DNA from: Protula sp. h YS-2021
Lineage: Eukaryota; Annelida; Polychaeta; Sabellida; Serpulidae
Reading direction: 5' to 3'
Length of the DNA: 64,000 nt
NCBI GenBank assembly: GCA_949752745.1
Contig: OX457024.1
Span: 109,668,219-109,732,218, forward strand
Part shown: piece after piece, positions 1-9,393 of the stretch
How positions within the stretch are numbered: position 1 is the stretch's first letter
Layout: every line of letters begins with the position of its first letter
Position numbers and translations under genes: made by a program
Notes under the pieces: generated by a model
Databases searched by the model: none
What the model was told of the DNA's origin: nothing
Seen by the model: the letters and a program-made list of their open reading frames with translations, nothing else

Positions 1-760
1 TGAAAAAGTGGGATAACTTTCGCTGTAATGACGGATTTGCATGAAAATTTCACTGTTTGATTCAGTTTTATGTAAAGTTTTAACATTAAGTGGTTACGGG
101 CTATTAACGTCGGTGGCTGTATGCATAATGTGACATGCCGCCATTTTGACTTTGTAAAAAGTGAAAAAGTGGGATAACTATCGCTATAGTTGACGGATTT
201 GCATGAAAATTTCACTGTTTGATTCAGTTTTATGTAAAGTTTTAACATTAAGTGGTCACGGGCTATTTACACCAGTGGCTGTATGTATAATGTGACATGC
301 CGCCATTTTAACTTTGTAAAAAGTGAAAAGTGGGGGATAGCTTAAGCTATAGTTGATAGATTTGCATGAAAATTTCAACCGTTTGATTTGGTTTTATATC
401 TAGTGTTAACATTATGTAGTCATAGGCTATTTACACCGGTGGCTGTATGCATAATGTGACATACCGCCATTTTGCCTGTGTAAAAAGTGAAAAAAAATGA
501 GATAACTTCCGTCATTATTAACCGATTTTCAAGTAAATTTTACCGTTTGATTCAGTTTACAGTGGCCGTGTGTTATTTTGCGGATGAATACCATCGTCAA
601 GCTTCACCGCCAGATGTCTCTGCTGTATAACAACTGTACAACTGTAAGTGAAATGATTCATATCCAAGCAGTGATAAATTCTGCTGAGTTAGCAATTTTA
701 ACAATATTTGAAACAAGTTACACACCATATTCTGATTACATGTTAGTAGCATAAGAGCAT
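1..760. repeat. Left terminal inverted repeat of Polinton-1 with ~162-bp subrepeats
   Basis: A unit starting with GTGAAAAAGTGGGATAAC recurs near 160, 323 and 485, giving about three tandem units of ~162 bp followed by a partial one. A single unit is found inverted at about 15100-15190, and the segment 550-760 is found inverted at about 14880-15080, which defines the two arms of the terminal repeat. Related units also open Polinton-2 at 15.9 kb. There is no gene here. Confidence 0.8.
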
Positions 761-828
761 GAGTGAAACATGCATTTCAAACAGTGATAAATTCTGCTAA
801 GTCAACAAGTTACGCATCATTGAAGTGG

Positions 829-837
829 TATAAAAGG
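829..837 (+). promoter_or_regulatory. TATA box of the polymerase gene
   Basis: TATAAAAGG lies 73 bp upstream of the first plausible ATG (902). The same TATAAAAGG-type box is placed upstream of several other genes of this element and its relatives. Confidence 0.6.
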
Positions 838-901
838 AAGAGTGAAACGTGTATTTCGCCTCATTTCAGTTCTAGCAACAACAACAACAACAACAACAAA
901 G

Positions 902-3900
902 ATGGCTACAGTCTACTGTCATGATTGCGATATAACATTTCCATCTTTGGAATTGTTCGTAGCACATACATGCAAACCAGCTAGGATGAAACGTGCTCAC
1001 GAAGAGCTTGTTGAGCAGATTGAAGCCAAGAGACGAAAGACGGTACAAGATGGTGTTGACAGACCTGATCCAGTCCTCTGCGGTGAATGTATTAAAATAT
1101 TTCCATCTTTGGATGCGTGTGAGACGCATGCATGTGTTGAGATGGGAAATGTGTCTCATGAAGAACAAAGAAAAGAAAGAGATAGGGCAAGTAGGCAGAG
1201 GCAGAAGAGTGAGTCTTGGTGGAAACGCACAGGAAAGACGGTTTGAGCCTGAAGATGGATCGGATTTGCTACTTGAAATGCGACAACAAGAGAATCGAAT
1301 CAAGAGACATTTGTTAGAGACGTTAAACCATGGCATGAAATGGTACATTGTGGTACATGCACGCTTCAAGAAAATGACACCAAATGCTGAAGGCGTGAAG
1401 GTAGAACAGGTGGATAATGCCTTCATCAGTAGTCCGACATATGCAGCATACAATCCAACGGATATTGAGCAGGACTTGCCAGAAGCCTATTAAGAATTGT
1501 TCACCAGGTTTGATGAACATGAGCGACAAGGCTCTGGCTGGGTGTTGGATAACATATTATTCATTGAAGTGCATACAGCTACGTCAGCGCCTCTGGAAGC
1601 AAGCAGTTTTATCCCACTACCGAAGAAAGTGAAGAATACATTAGGTGTGTTAAACATTCAGAATAAAGACAACAAATGTTTCTTATGGTCTGTAGTGGCT
1701 CATCTTCACCCTTCAACAAATAGAAACCAAGAGCGTGTGCATCAATACAAGGCATTTGAGAACGAATTGAAGGTAGAAGGCATGACATTTCCAACACCGA
1801 TTACGGACATTCCAAAGTTTGAAAAGGAGAATGATGTGTCCATTAACGTGTTTGGATATGAACATGATGTAGTTGTTCCCATACAACTGAGTCGAAACAC
1901 CAGCGCGAGAGAAATCAACTTGCTTTTGATTAGCAATGACAAGACAAGGCATTATTGCCTCTTCAAGAATTTCAGCAGACTGATGGCTTATCGATCAAAG
2001 CATAAGGCTGCAGCATTTTATTGTTTCAACTGTCTTCACGGGTTTATACAACAAGATCTTTTAGACAAGCATCGTGAAGTGTGTGGCAAGCATGGAGCAC
2101 AACGTTTATCATTTCCCAAGGAACCCTTCATCAAGTTCAAGAATGTAGCCAAACAACAGCGAGCGCCGTTTGTCATTTATGCGGACTTTGAATGTTTCAC
2201 GAAAAAGCATGAAGAAGTTAGGTATCAGCATCATCGTCCAAACAGCTTTGCCTATGTGGTTGTGAGCCAGTATGATACACGTGCCCCAGTCGTGTATCGA
2301 GGAGATAATGCCGTGAAAATCTTTTTAGACCATATGGTGAATGAGCGTGATCGTATTGTGCATGGCTTGCTACAGCCAAAGAAAATGGTCATGACTCGTG
2401 AAGATGAAGAGGATTATAAGAACGCTACAGATTGCTACATTTGTCATGAGCCTCTAGGAGCAGATCATGTGAGAGATCATGACCATATCAATGACAAATA
2501 CCGTGGAGCTGCACATAGTGAATGCAATTTGCAATTTCGACTTCGAAAGGATAAGCAGGATGTGAAAGATTCTTTCATCATTCCTGTCCTTTTCCACAAT
2601 TTACGAGGCTATGACAGCCATTTGATCATGGAAGAAATTGGAAAGTTCAAAAACGAAACCATTACAGTCATTCCCAACACCGTTGAGAAATATATTGCAT
2701 TCACCATGAGCAATCTGAAATTTACAGACAGTTATCAGTTCATGAGTACTTCTCTACAGAAGTTGGTATCCAACCTGGCAGCAGAAGGGAAAGATAACTT
2801 TTATAACATGACGTCACACATTCACGATAGTGACCAACAAGATTTACTGTTGAGAAAGGGAGTGTACCCTTATGATTACGTGGATGAACCATCCAAGTTT
2901 GCTGAAACACAACTGCCGTCCAAGGACAAGTTTTACAGCCTGCTCAGTGAAGAAGACATTAGCGATGAGGATTATGCGCATGCGCAGAAGGTGTGGGAGA
3001 CATTCAACTGTACTACATTTGGCGAATACCATGACTTGTACCTGAAATCAGATGTGCTGCTGCTGGCTGACGTGTTTGAAAACTTTCGTCACGTATGTCT
3101 CAACACGTATGAATTAGATCCTGCTCACTACTATACAGCGCCAGGACTGTCCTGGGATGTCATGTTGAAAGCGACAAAGGTGAAATTGGAATTGATCAAC
3201 GACATTGACATGTACCAAATGGTTGAACAAGGTCTACGTGGAGGAATATCTGTCATCACACACAAGTATGCGAAAGCAAATAACCCCTACGTAGCAGATT
3301 ACGATCCCACGAAACCGACCAACTACTTGACGTACCTGGATGCAAACAACTTGTATGGCTGGGCCATGTCGCAAAGCATGCCGGAAAGTGGATTTATGTG
3401 GGTGAGCGAGCCAGAATCCATTAACTTTATGGATGTGGATGAAGATGATGAGATTGGGTACATTTTAGAAGTGAATTTGGAATACCCATATTCAATCCAT
3501 GATCGTCATAATCACTATCCAGTGGCTCCTGAACGGAAATGTGTGAAAGTGGGAGAATTGTCAAAACATAGTCAGAAGCTACGGAAAGATCTGAACATGA
3601 AAGGCAAACCTAGTGAAAAGCTCATTCCCAACCTATGTGACAAGAAGAAATATGTGCTTCATTATAGAAATTTACAGCAATATGTCTCACTGGGATTGAA
3701 AGTCACGAAGGTGCATCGTGCCATCATGTTTGCACAGAGCAAATGGTTAGAGAAATACATCTCCTTAAACACGGAAAAGAGAAAGTTGGCCAAGAACCCG
3801 TTTGAGAAAGACTTCTTCAAATTGATGAACAACTCTGTGTTTGGCAAAACCATGGAAAATGTGAGAAAGCGCATGAATGTGGAACTCGTTCACAAAGAAA

Positions 3901-4580
3901 AGCGGTTCAAGAAACTTGTGGCCAAACCTTCCTTCCACAAATTTAGAATTTTCAACGAAGATTTAACCGCGGTACATTTGCGCAAAGTGGATCTGCTTCT
4001 GGATAAGCCCATTCAAGTCGGCTTCACCATTCTCGACCTCAGCAAAGTGCTCATGTTCCACTTTCATTACAACTACATCATGACCAAGTATCCCGACGCC
4101 AAGCTGTTGTTCAGCGACACAGACAGTCTATGTTATGACATAGAAACGGACGATATCTACAAAGACATGCAGGAAGATGCCGACTTGTTCGACACAAGTG
4201 ACTATCCCTCAGATCATTTCCTGCATTCCAACGTGAACAAGAAAGTGCTTGGGAAAATGAAAGATGAGACGGCAGGCATTCCCATAGAAGAGTTTGTTGG
4301 ACTTCGACCGAAAATGTACAGTATGATATATGGTGGGAAAGAAAAACGTACGGCCAAAGGTATCACTCGCGCGTGTCAAAGACGGATGAAACATCAGCAG
4401 TATAGAGACAGTTTGTTCAATCAAACGCAAACGATGACCACAGGACACATCATTCGCAGTCATGACCATCAGATTTTCTCGGAGAAGTTGAGGAAAGTGG
4501 CTCTCTCTCCCTTTGATGACAAGCGATATGTGATGAGTGATGGCTATTCCACGTTGGCACATGGGCATTACAGTATATAA
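902..4580 (+). pseudogene. Protein-primed DNA polymerase B with N-terminal zinc fingers (two lesions)
   Basis: This is the replicative polymerase of the Polinton. The first frame (ATG 902) encodes two C2H2-like segments (CxxC..H..C spacing). The frame is then lost between about 1145 and 1190, where the reading continues one frame over, and that frame meets an in-frame TAA at 1491-1493. From 1494 the frame is open to 4580. Numbering from codon 1497: a CxxC-containing endonuclease VII-like zinc motif (313-343), exonuclease motif I YADFE (D230, E232), exonuclease II HNLRGYD (D373), motif A DANNLYG (D615), motif B NNSVFGK (N779) and motif C DTDS (D874, D876). The catalytic core is therefore complete. 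Polinton-2 reads Lys where this copy has the 1491 stop and is continuous where this copy shifts frame, so both are lesions of this copy. An alternative is translation only from an internal start, which would lack the N-terminal domain. Confidence 0.9.
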
Positions 4581-4581
4581 G
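4574..4581 (+). promoter_or_regulatory. TATA box embedded in the polymerase stop codon
   Basis: TATATAAG overlaps the polymerase TAA (4578-4580) and lies 55 bp upstream of the PC4-like ATG at 4636, so it probably drives the downstream small-gene cluster. Confidence 0.5.
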
Positions 4582-4635
4582 GGGGAGACACTTCAACTTT
4601 AGAGTTAGTTGAGGTGTGAACACTGAAGCGTCAAC

Positions 4636-4986
4636 ATGAATCGGAAAAGATCTGCAACAACGGATATGGATACTCTTGCTGATACAGTCAAAGACATGAA
4701 TGTGAAACATCCTGATACTACCATCAAGAAATTAAAAGTGGAGATAGCACCAACACCACAGTCGTGGGATGGAATGCTTTCTCTAGGCAATGGAAAGTAT
4801 ATCAAGATTATGAAACAAAGTAATGAAGGTGTGGTAAACATTCGCAAATACCTCAGAGATGAGGGGACTGGAAAAAACCGTCCAACGAAAAAGGGTATCT
4901 TGCTGACAATACCTGAATGGAAAATGCTGAAGAAGCAGGTGAAAGAAGTGGATAAAAGGCTTCGCAGACAAGACGACAAGTCATAA
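4636..4986 (+). CDS. PC4/SUB1-like single-stranded DNA-binding protein (116 aa)
   Basis: The C-terminal half matches the PC4 (SUB1, transcriptional coactivator p15) core: GNGKYIKI, a VNIRKY strand, the PTKKGI turn and a closing helix with W and LKKQ..VD. The N-terminal ~35 residues are basic and polar, as in PC4. PC4 proteins bind ssDNA and melted promoters as dimers. In this element the protein could act as a replication ssDNA-binding protein or late transcription factor; that role is inferred. It lies just downstream of the polymerase with its own TATA box. An intact homologue is at 20997-21356 in Polinton-2, and the same core occurs in the gene at 50164-50703. Confidence 0.8.
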   Translation: MNRKRSATTDMDTLADTVKDMNVKHPDTTIKKLKVEIAPTPQSWDGMLSLGNGKYIKIMKQSNEGVVNIRKYLRDEGTGKNRPTKKGILLTIPEWKMLKKQVKEVDKRLRRQDDKS

Positions 4987-4999
4987 CAAGGTAACAATC

Positions 5000-5374
5000 A
5001 TGAATGCACTCATGTTGGACGATGGTGTTTACCTTAAAGTTAATGAGAGGAATGAAGTTATGATGGGTTCTCGGAGAAGTTCTGCTTATCGGTTTAAACC
5101 TGAAGTGTGGAAAGATTTTAAAAACATACCGCTTGAACCTGGGTTTGAACGCAGACTTGAAAATAAACTGGAAGTGACGGTGGCTGAATATAATTCTAAG
5201 ATACGTGTGATATTCTGTAGAAATCTTTTACAGGATTATCCAAAGGATTATAAGGGAGTTGTGCCAGATACACCATATGCACAGTTGATCCTCTTTGATA
5301 TCAAGAACTGGCACGCAGTCTTACGATTCCTAGAAGCTATACAACATCCACTGTTCAACATCATCCGAGTATAA
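5000..5374 (+). CDS. Small Polinton protein, possibly PC4-fold related (124 aa)
   Basis: The ORF is open from an ATG 13 bp after the PC4-like gene and is also preserved in Polinton-2 (20625-20981), which supports it as a real gene. It begins with a GVYLKVNE strand and ends with a helix containing a conserved W (IKNWHAVLRFLEAI). This resembles the strand/closing-helix layout of its PC4-like neighbours, but the similarity is weak. I do not recognise a specific family. Confidence 0.6.
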   Translation: MNALMLDDGVYLKVNERNEVMMGSRRSSAYRFKPEVWKDFKNIPLEPGFERRLENKLEVTVAEYNSKIRVIFCRNLLQDYPKDYKGVVPDTPYAQLILFDIKNWHAVLRFLEAIQHPLFNIIRV

Positions 5375-5377
5375 AAG

Positions 5378-5719
5378 ATGGAAGACTATTTGTTGGATTA
5401 TGAACCCATTACATATGGATTCTCATACATGAGAAACTTATGTGATGACATTGTGCTACGACATTTTGGACAGTATCTCGTACTATCGCTTGATTACCAA
5501 TCCGTGTTGAAGGATCATCTAGACAAGTTGAGAATACCCGGCTTTCTGCTTCACCTTTCAAATGATATAGAAGTGCGTGTGATTCAGAACTGACCAGATG
5601 TGTTTGTACAATTTCGCCAACATGACGAGCTTACAGAACACTACGACATCATCACCCTCAGCACAGTGGAATGGAACGCGCTGTTGCAAGCATTGGATTG
5701 GGAAGACCCTTGTGCTTGA
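5378..5719 (+). pseudogene. Small Polinton protein with PC4-like C-terminal helix, in-frame stop
   Basis: The frame from ATG 5378 (MEDYLLDYEP) meets TGA at 5591-5593, then stays open to a natural stop at 5717-5719. The part after the stop carries the closing VEWNALLQAL helix typical of this gene family. Polinton-2 (20248-20589) encodes Cys at the position of this stop but has its own different stop further on, so each copy carries an independent lesion. In Polinton-2 a TATAAATAG box lies ~30 bp upstream of the ATG. Here a TATAAAAG abuts the ATG, as if the leader had been deleted. Confidence 0.6.
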
Positions 5720-5996
5720 ATTCAAAGAGCATGGAATACAACTTATGCGGGGTACCAAATTCATTGAGCTGACACAGCCTATGCGGTTGATGCGGCTGAT
5801 GAACTTGGAAGAAGGATATGAACTTAAACTGTCTGAACATGTTACTATGAAAGTGATAAAGTTTTGTGATGTGCGTTATGTCAGCTTTCATAGCATTTAC
5901 AAATACGGGTATAATGTCTATGATACCTATATCAATTTAAATTCTGACGAATGGTATTCATTGATGAATGTATTGAAAAATGGATGTGATTGTTAA
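5712..5996 (+). CDS. Small PC4-like Polinton protein (~94 aa), start codon altered
   Basis: The conserved part begins LEFKEHGIQL and ends with RYVSF...YINLNSDEWYSLMNVL, the same strand/helix pattern as the accessory protein at 13582-14208. In Polinton-2 an ATG overlaps the end of the preceding gene at this point. Here that codon is GTG (5712-5714), so translation might start at the next ATG (5745) or the gene may be impaired. A frame also continues upstream from an ATG at 5598, but that stretch overlaps the neighbouring gene and is probably not used. The AATAAA at 6059 would end the transcript. Confidence 0.5.
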   Translation: MLEFKEHGIQLMRGTKFIELTQPMRLMRLMNLEEGYELKLSEHVTMKVIKFCDVRYVSFHSIYKYGYNVYDTYINLNSDEWYSLMNVLKNGCDC

Positions 5997-6257
5997 TAGG
6001 AGTTTGCAGTTAAGTGTTTGTAAATAGAGTTTGTAAATAGACTTTGTAAATAGAACACAATAAACAAGACTGTTTGAAACTTGGCTTGTTTTATTTAACA
6101 ACAACAACAACTTAACTAATATAACAACAACTTAACTAATATAACAACAACAACTTAACTACTACAATAACAACATTAATAAAACAACAACATTGATAAA
6201 ACAACAACATTGATAAAACAACAACATTAATAAAACAACAACATTAATAAAACACCA
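5997..6257. other. Convergent intergenic region with poly(A) signals and AACAAC repeat
   Basis: This spacer separates the rightward and leftward genes. It holds AATAAA at 6059-6064 for the + strand transcript and TTTATT at 6090-6095 (AATAAA on the - strand) for the capsid cassette. The rest is an imperfect tandem repeat of AACAACAACTTAACTAATAT and AACAACATTAATAAA units. Confidence 0.6.
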
Positions 6258-6695
6258 TTAATAAAACAGTGGTTTATAATGTCTATATACAAAATCCTTT
6301 ACAATAAAATCGCCATCCTTTCTTTTTAATATATTCACAATATCAAACATACTCTGACCTCGAGCTCTATGTAATATATAATATACACAATAAAAACCAC
6401 ATGACGATGATATTGGTGTTTGTAATGATATTGAATTATACGTATAGTCATTTCTTAAAAACATGTCTAAACGATCATCGAGAGGTAACAGTCCATAAGA
6501 GTCAAAATATTCTGCAGGGTCTTTATCATAATACACTGCCACCCAATGTTCTCCTGGTTCATCTTGATCGTCTGTGTTGATCACATAGGCGCCGCGTTGT
6601 AAAGATGGTAACTGGTCCATGGCAAACACGCCTTGAAACAAGTCTTTGGTCATGACATCATGACTCAATATGGCATCAATCTGCTTCGTGTTCAT
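6258..6695 (-). CDS. Adenain-like cysteine protease (145 aa)
   Basis: This matches the Ulp1/adenovirus maturation protease family that Polintons encode for capsid maturation. The catalytic set is visible: H50 in GEHWVAVYY, D65 in AEYFDSYG, Q92 in LQTP and C99 in SSSCGFYC. Length is normal for the compact Polinton enzymes. The ATG overlaps the stop of the major capsid gene by four bases (ATGA), so it is the last gene of the - strand cassette. Polinton-2 has lost it by deletion. Confidence 0.85.
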   Translation of the reverse strand: MNTKQIDAILSHDVMTKDLFQGVFAMDQLPSLQRGAYVINTDDQDEPGEHWVAVYYDKDPAEYFDSYGLLPLDDRLDMFLRNDYTYNSISLQTPISSSCGFYCVYYILHRARGQSMFDIVNILKRKDGDFIVKDFVYRHYKPLFY

Positions 6696-8065
6696 GACTG
6701 GTAGTCGAATTGGATGCTGCGATTTGCACTTATTTCAATAATGTTATCAAATTCAGCATACACAATGACATTGATGGTATGTTGCAAAGCCCTAGCAAAG
6801 TTCATTTCTAGCCGCAAATTCCCATGCTTGATCAGGGGAAAATGATCATCGTCATCATAATCCGGTGTTAAGTCAAACGAAAATAAAGCATAACCTCTAG
6901 GCCAATCTTCCCGTTTTATAATGGAACTTTTCTCACCATTCAATCGATCAAACGATTTGTAAAGCGTTTCAAAAGCGTCCAGGTATTTGTTCTGTGGAAT
7001 GTCAAGCTTGAGAGGTTTGGATAGAACTGGTTCACCATCCGTGTACAGTTGCATATAGTCCAGATCAAAATGTTTGAAATCATATGGATTCCTCAATACT
7101 GATCCACCAAAGGCTTCATTATGAACCAGACCAATGACAATACGATTTGGTAATTGACCCAAAAAGATGTTATCTTTCACAAAAGACTGAAATCCTGCTG
7201 GAATAGCTAAGACTTTACATTCTTTTCTAGTGATGATGATCTTGGCAGGACTTTTCATCAATGCATCTGTATGTCCTAACTGAATACCTGGACTCACCCT
7301 CACTTTGCGAATGGTTAAAAATGCCTCTTTCACTTCTACCTTATAGGTATTATCTGCAGCCATCAATACATAGTCATCTTTTTGTCTATGGAAACGCAAT
7401 TTCAAACTGATGCCATTCGGAAGATAACGATCCTGCTCAAACAAATCTATCCTTAAACCACCTGTGAGCATAAAATCACGGCTAAGACGTGTATGCAAAT
7501 AACGATGATGTAAGCCATTGTTTCCTTGCTCAGCCAAGTCACCGCCGTCGGCATTGACATGAAACCCGGATACATATTGTTCATGATTAGGTCTTTTCAC
7601 CTCATAACTATTCATTGACCCAGCAGTATCCTTGTACATGAGACACATAGAGCGCTCAGAATGCAGACTTTCTTCCGAATCATGGATGAGATGAGAGATA
7701 ATGCTGGTATAACCATGAGTATTGTTGCTATGCGAAACCAAACGATCATTCAGAAACAATTCAATATTAGACCATAACCCATTAAACACATCATTGATGC
7801 AAGAGACATTATCATCTGCGCCACAATCTGTTCCATCAGCCTTTACAATGCGACATACAATATGAAGTTTGCTGTTCTTTAAATCTAGATATTCTTCTGT
7901 ACTCGCAGGAATGTAGAATTCTATTGGAGCGCCTTCTCTAATGCTTGTAAGTGGTTGATAGTCGACATTATAACTTTTCTCCACAGCAGTTTGCGTTGGT
8001 GGTACGTGAAACCATTCCAATGGAGAAAGACTACATTCACACGAATGATTATGAATGAGAGACAT
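6692..8065 (-). CDS. Major capsid protein, double jelly-roll type (457 aa)
   Basis: The protein resembles the invertebrate F54H12.2-like family, regarded as Polinton/adintovirus hexon-like major capsid proteins. Recognisable stretches are IEFYIPASTEEYLDL near residue 50, LFLNDRLVSHSN near 105, FHRQKDDYVLM near 230 and the C-terminal NVIVYAEFDNIIEIS. No lesion is visible. It starts four bases after the stop of the small basic protein gene and overlaps the protease by four bases. The capsid role rests on family knowledge and position, not on a fold seen directly. Polinton-2 lacks it. Confidence 0.75.
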   Translation of the reverse strand: MSLIHNHSCECSLSPLEWFHVPPTQTAVEKSYNVDYQPLTSIREGAPIEFYIPASTEEYLDLKNSKLHIVCRIVKADGTDCGADDNVSCINDVFNGLWSNIELFLNDRLVSHSNNTHGYTSIISHLIHDSEESLHSERSMCLMYKDTAGSMNSYEVKRPNHEQYVSGFHVNADGGDLAEQGNNGLHHRYLHTRLSRDFMLTGGLRIDLFEQDRYLPNGISLKLRFHRQKDDYVLMAADNTYKVEVKEAFLTIRKVRVSPGIQLGHTDALMKSPAKIIITRKECKVLAIPAGFQSFVKDNIFLGQLPNRIVIGLVHNEAFGGSVLRNPYDFKHFDLDYMQLYTDGEPVLSKPLKLDIPQNKYLDAFETLYKSFDRLNGEKSSIIKREDWPRGYALFSFDLTPDYDDDDHFPLIKHGNLRLEMNFARALQHTINVIVYAEFDNIIEISANRSIQFDYQS

Positions 8066-8069
8066 GATT

Positions 8070-8411
8070 TCAAAAAATATCTTTGCGATGTTTTGATGTT
8101 ATCCGTCTGGCTGTTTTTCGTCTTCTGGCACGTTTCATCGGTTGCACGCGCTTTTGTTCACCAAACACACGTTCTGCTACTCGGCCCGTCACATCTTTCG
8201 CGACATTCTTTGCAGCCTTCTTAAGATGTGGCGCAACGATCTTAGCCCCAGCCTTAAGTAGTGGAATAGCTTTGCGAGCCAATGATCCCAGTATGGAACC
8301 AATACCATCGCCATATTGGATTCGCGCTCCTTTGAATCCTGGTAATTCCCCGCCCACTTGACGAAGAAAATGGTTGCGATATGCAGACGGATCGTGTGTA
8401 TAAGCTTTCAT
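8070..8411 (-). CDS. Small basic virion-type protein (113 aa)
   Basis: The N-terminal half has a conserved YGDGIGSILGSLARKAIPLL segment that could form an amphipathic helix. The C-terminal third is strongly basic (KRARRRKTARR), suitable for DNA binding or nuclear targeting. Comparable short proteins sit next to the capsid genes in other invertebrate Polintons, and adenovirus core/pVI-like roles have been suggested; this is inference. The ATG overlaps the penton-like gene stop (ATGA). A truncated copy is at 19775-19999. Confidence 0.65.
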   Translation of the reverse strand: MKAYTHDPSAYRNHFLRQVGGELPGFKGARIQYGDGIGSILGSLARKAIPLLKAGAKIVAPHLKKAAKNVAKDVTGRVAERVFGEQKRVQPMKRARRRKTARRITSKHRKDIF

Positions 8412-9169
8412 ATTGCTTTTGGTCGAAAATGAAGTTTACAGATCACCTTTCCAGTTTGAAATGGAACATTATAGCCTGTGTCGTCCTTAATATTCATTTC
8501 TATCACGTCAAATTTGGACGTGTTTACAGGAACATAATGCGGTTCGCCGTACGTTTTCATAACAATGTCACCATCATGACCTTGTATTCCAACAGAACGT
8601 AGTAAGGGAACATAATAATCAACAACAACTTGTGGTTCACAAATGCTACAATACACATAAAGTGTATAAAATCCCTGTTTCACATCTGCTTTATGGTCAG
8701 CTGTACATGTTTCAGTATACCATTGATCTGGGATAAATCCTAAAATCTCAGCTAATCCAGCGGAAAAGGACACTTCAAAGCCATAATTTAGAAATAGAAA
8801 CACACGTCGTCTAATCTTATCATACTTTATCCGAATAGCTTCTTTAAGTTCATCTTTCATAGAATTAGTCGCTTCTTCATTCACTGCCTGGCATATCTCT
8901 TGTATGGTTCTATAGTAGCCATAGGGAATATTGATAGTGTCAAGTGTCTCTGTCAGTGGTTGTTGTCGAAACTGAATAGAATAGTCCATGCCATGTCTCA
9001 TCGTTGTCCATGTATGTGAATATTGAATTTCAGCTAAAGCCACTTCATATTTTCCGTTCAGATAAATGGTTCGAGGCATACGAATTTGGTAATTCGAAGC
9101 CTTGTTGTTGGGAGAATAGTTCATACCCGCATTGCTAGGCAAAGTAATGTAAAAACTATTCGACTCCAT
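8408..9169 (-). CDS. Penton-like minor capsid protein (253 aa)
   Basis: It begins SFYITLPSNAGMNYSPNN, followed by ASNYQIRMPRTIYL and KYEVALAEIQYSHTW. This is a pattern shared by a conserved protein encoded next to the major capsid gene in many invertebrate Polintons. Size and position fit the single jelly-roll penton-type capsid protein described for Polintons, but I cannot confirm the fold. No lesion is seen. A broken copy with two in-frame stops lies at 19030-19778. Confidence 0.6.
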   Translation of the reverse strand: MESNSFYITLPSNAGMNYSPNNKASNYQIRMPRTIYLNGKYEVALAEIQYSHTWTTMRHGMDYSIQFRQQPLTETLDTINIPYGYYRTIQEICQAVNEEATNSMKDELKEAIRIKYDKIRRRVFLFLNYGFEVSFSAGLAEILGFIPDQWYTETCTADHKADVKQGFYTLYVYCSICEPQVVVDYYVPLLRSVGIQGHDGDIVMKTYGEPHYVPVNTSKFDVIEMNIKDDTGYNVPFQTGKVICKLHFRPKAI

Positions 9170-9177
9170 GATGGGAA

Positions 9178-9393
9178 CTAAATGGTATAGGTGCGTTGAC
9201 GTTGTCTATATACTTCACGATAGCGCGCGCCATTCGACCAAGTATGCAAATGGTCTTTCACATCATGATGATCTATGACTTCTCCTTCACAACAAGCACT
9301 TGTACATCTTATTTTTACAGGAATAGTTGGTTTATCTTCTTGCCGCCAACAACAACAACATAGCTCTTTCAGCCATGTTAAAAATTTTCCCAT
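9178..9393 (-). CDS. Small Cys-rich protein with lipidation-like N-terminus (71 aa)
   Basis: The protein starts MGKFLTWLKELCCCCW. Gly2 with Thr6 fits the N-myristoylation consensus MGxxxS/T, and the following four cysteines could be palmitoylated. The remainder has CxxxCC and His residues. It overlaps the end of the preceding 188-aa gene by 16 bases and lies 8 bases before the penton-like gene. A decayed copy is at 18824-19020. I do not recognise the family; membrane anchoring is inferred from the N-terminus only. Confidence 0.55.
   Translation of the reverse strand: MGKFLTWLKELCCCCWRQEDKPTIPVKIRCTSACCEGEVIDHHDVKDHLHTWSNGARYREVYRQRQRTYTI

Noticed and set aside
872..1453. 193-codon - strand ORF opposite the polymerase N-terminus
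   Set aside because: Antisense shadow of the polymerase coding region with no family features.
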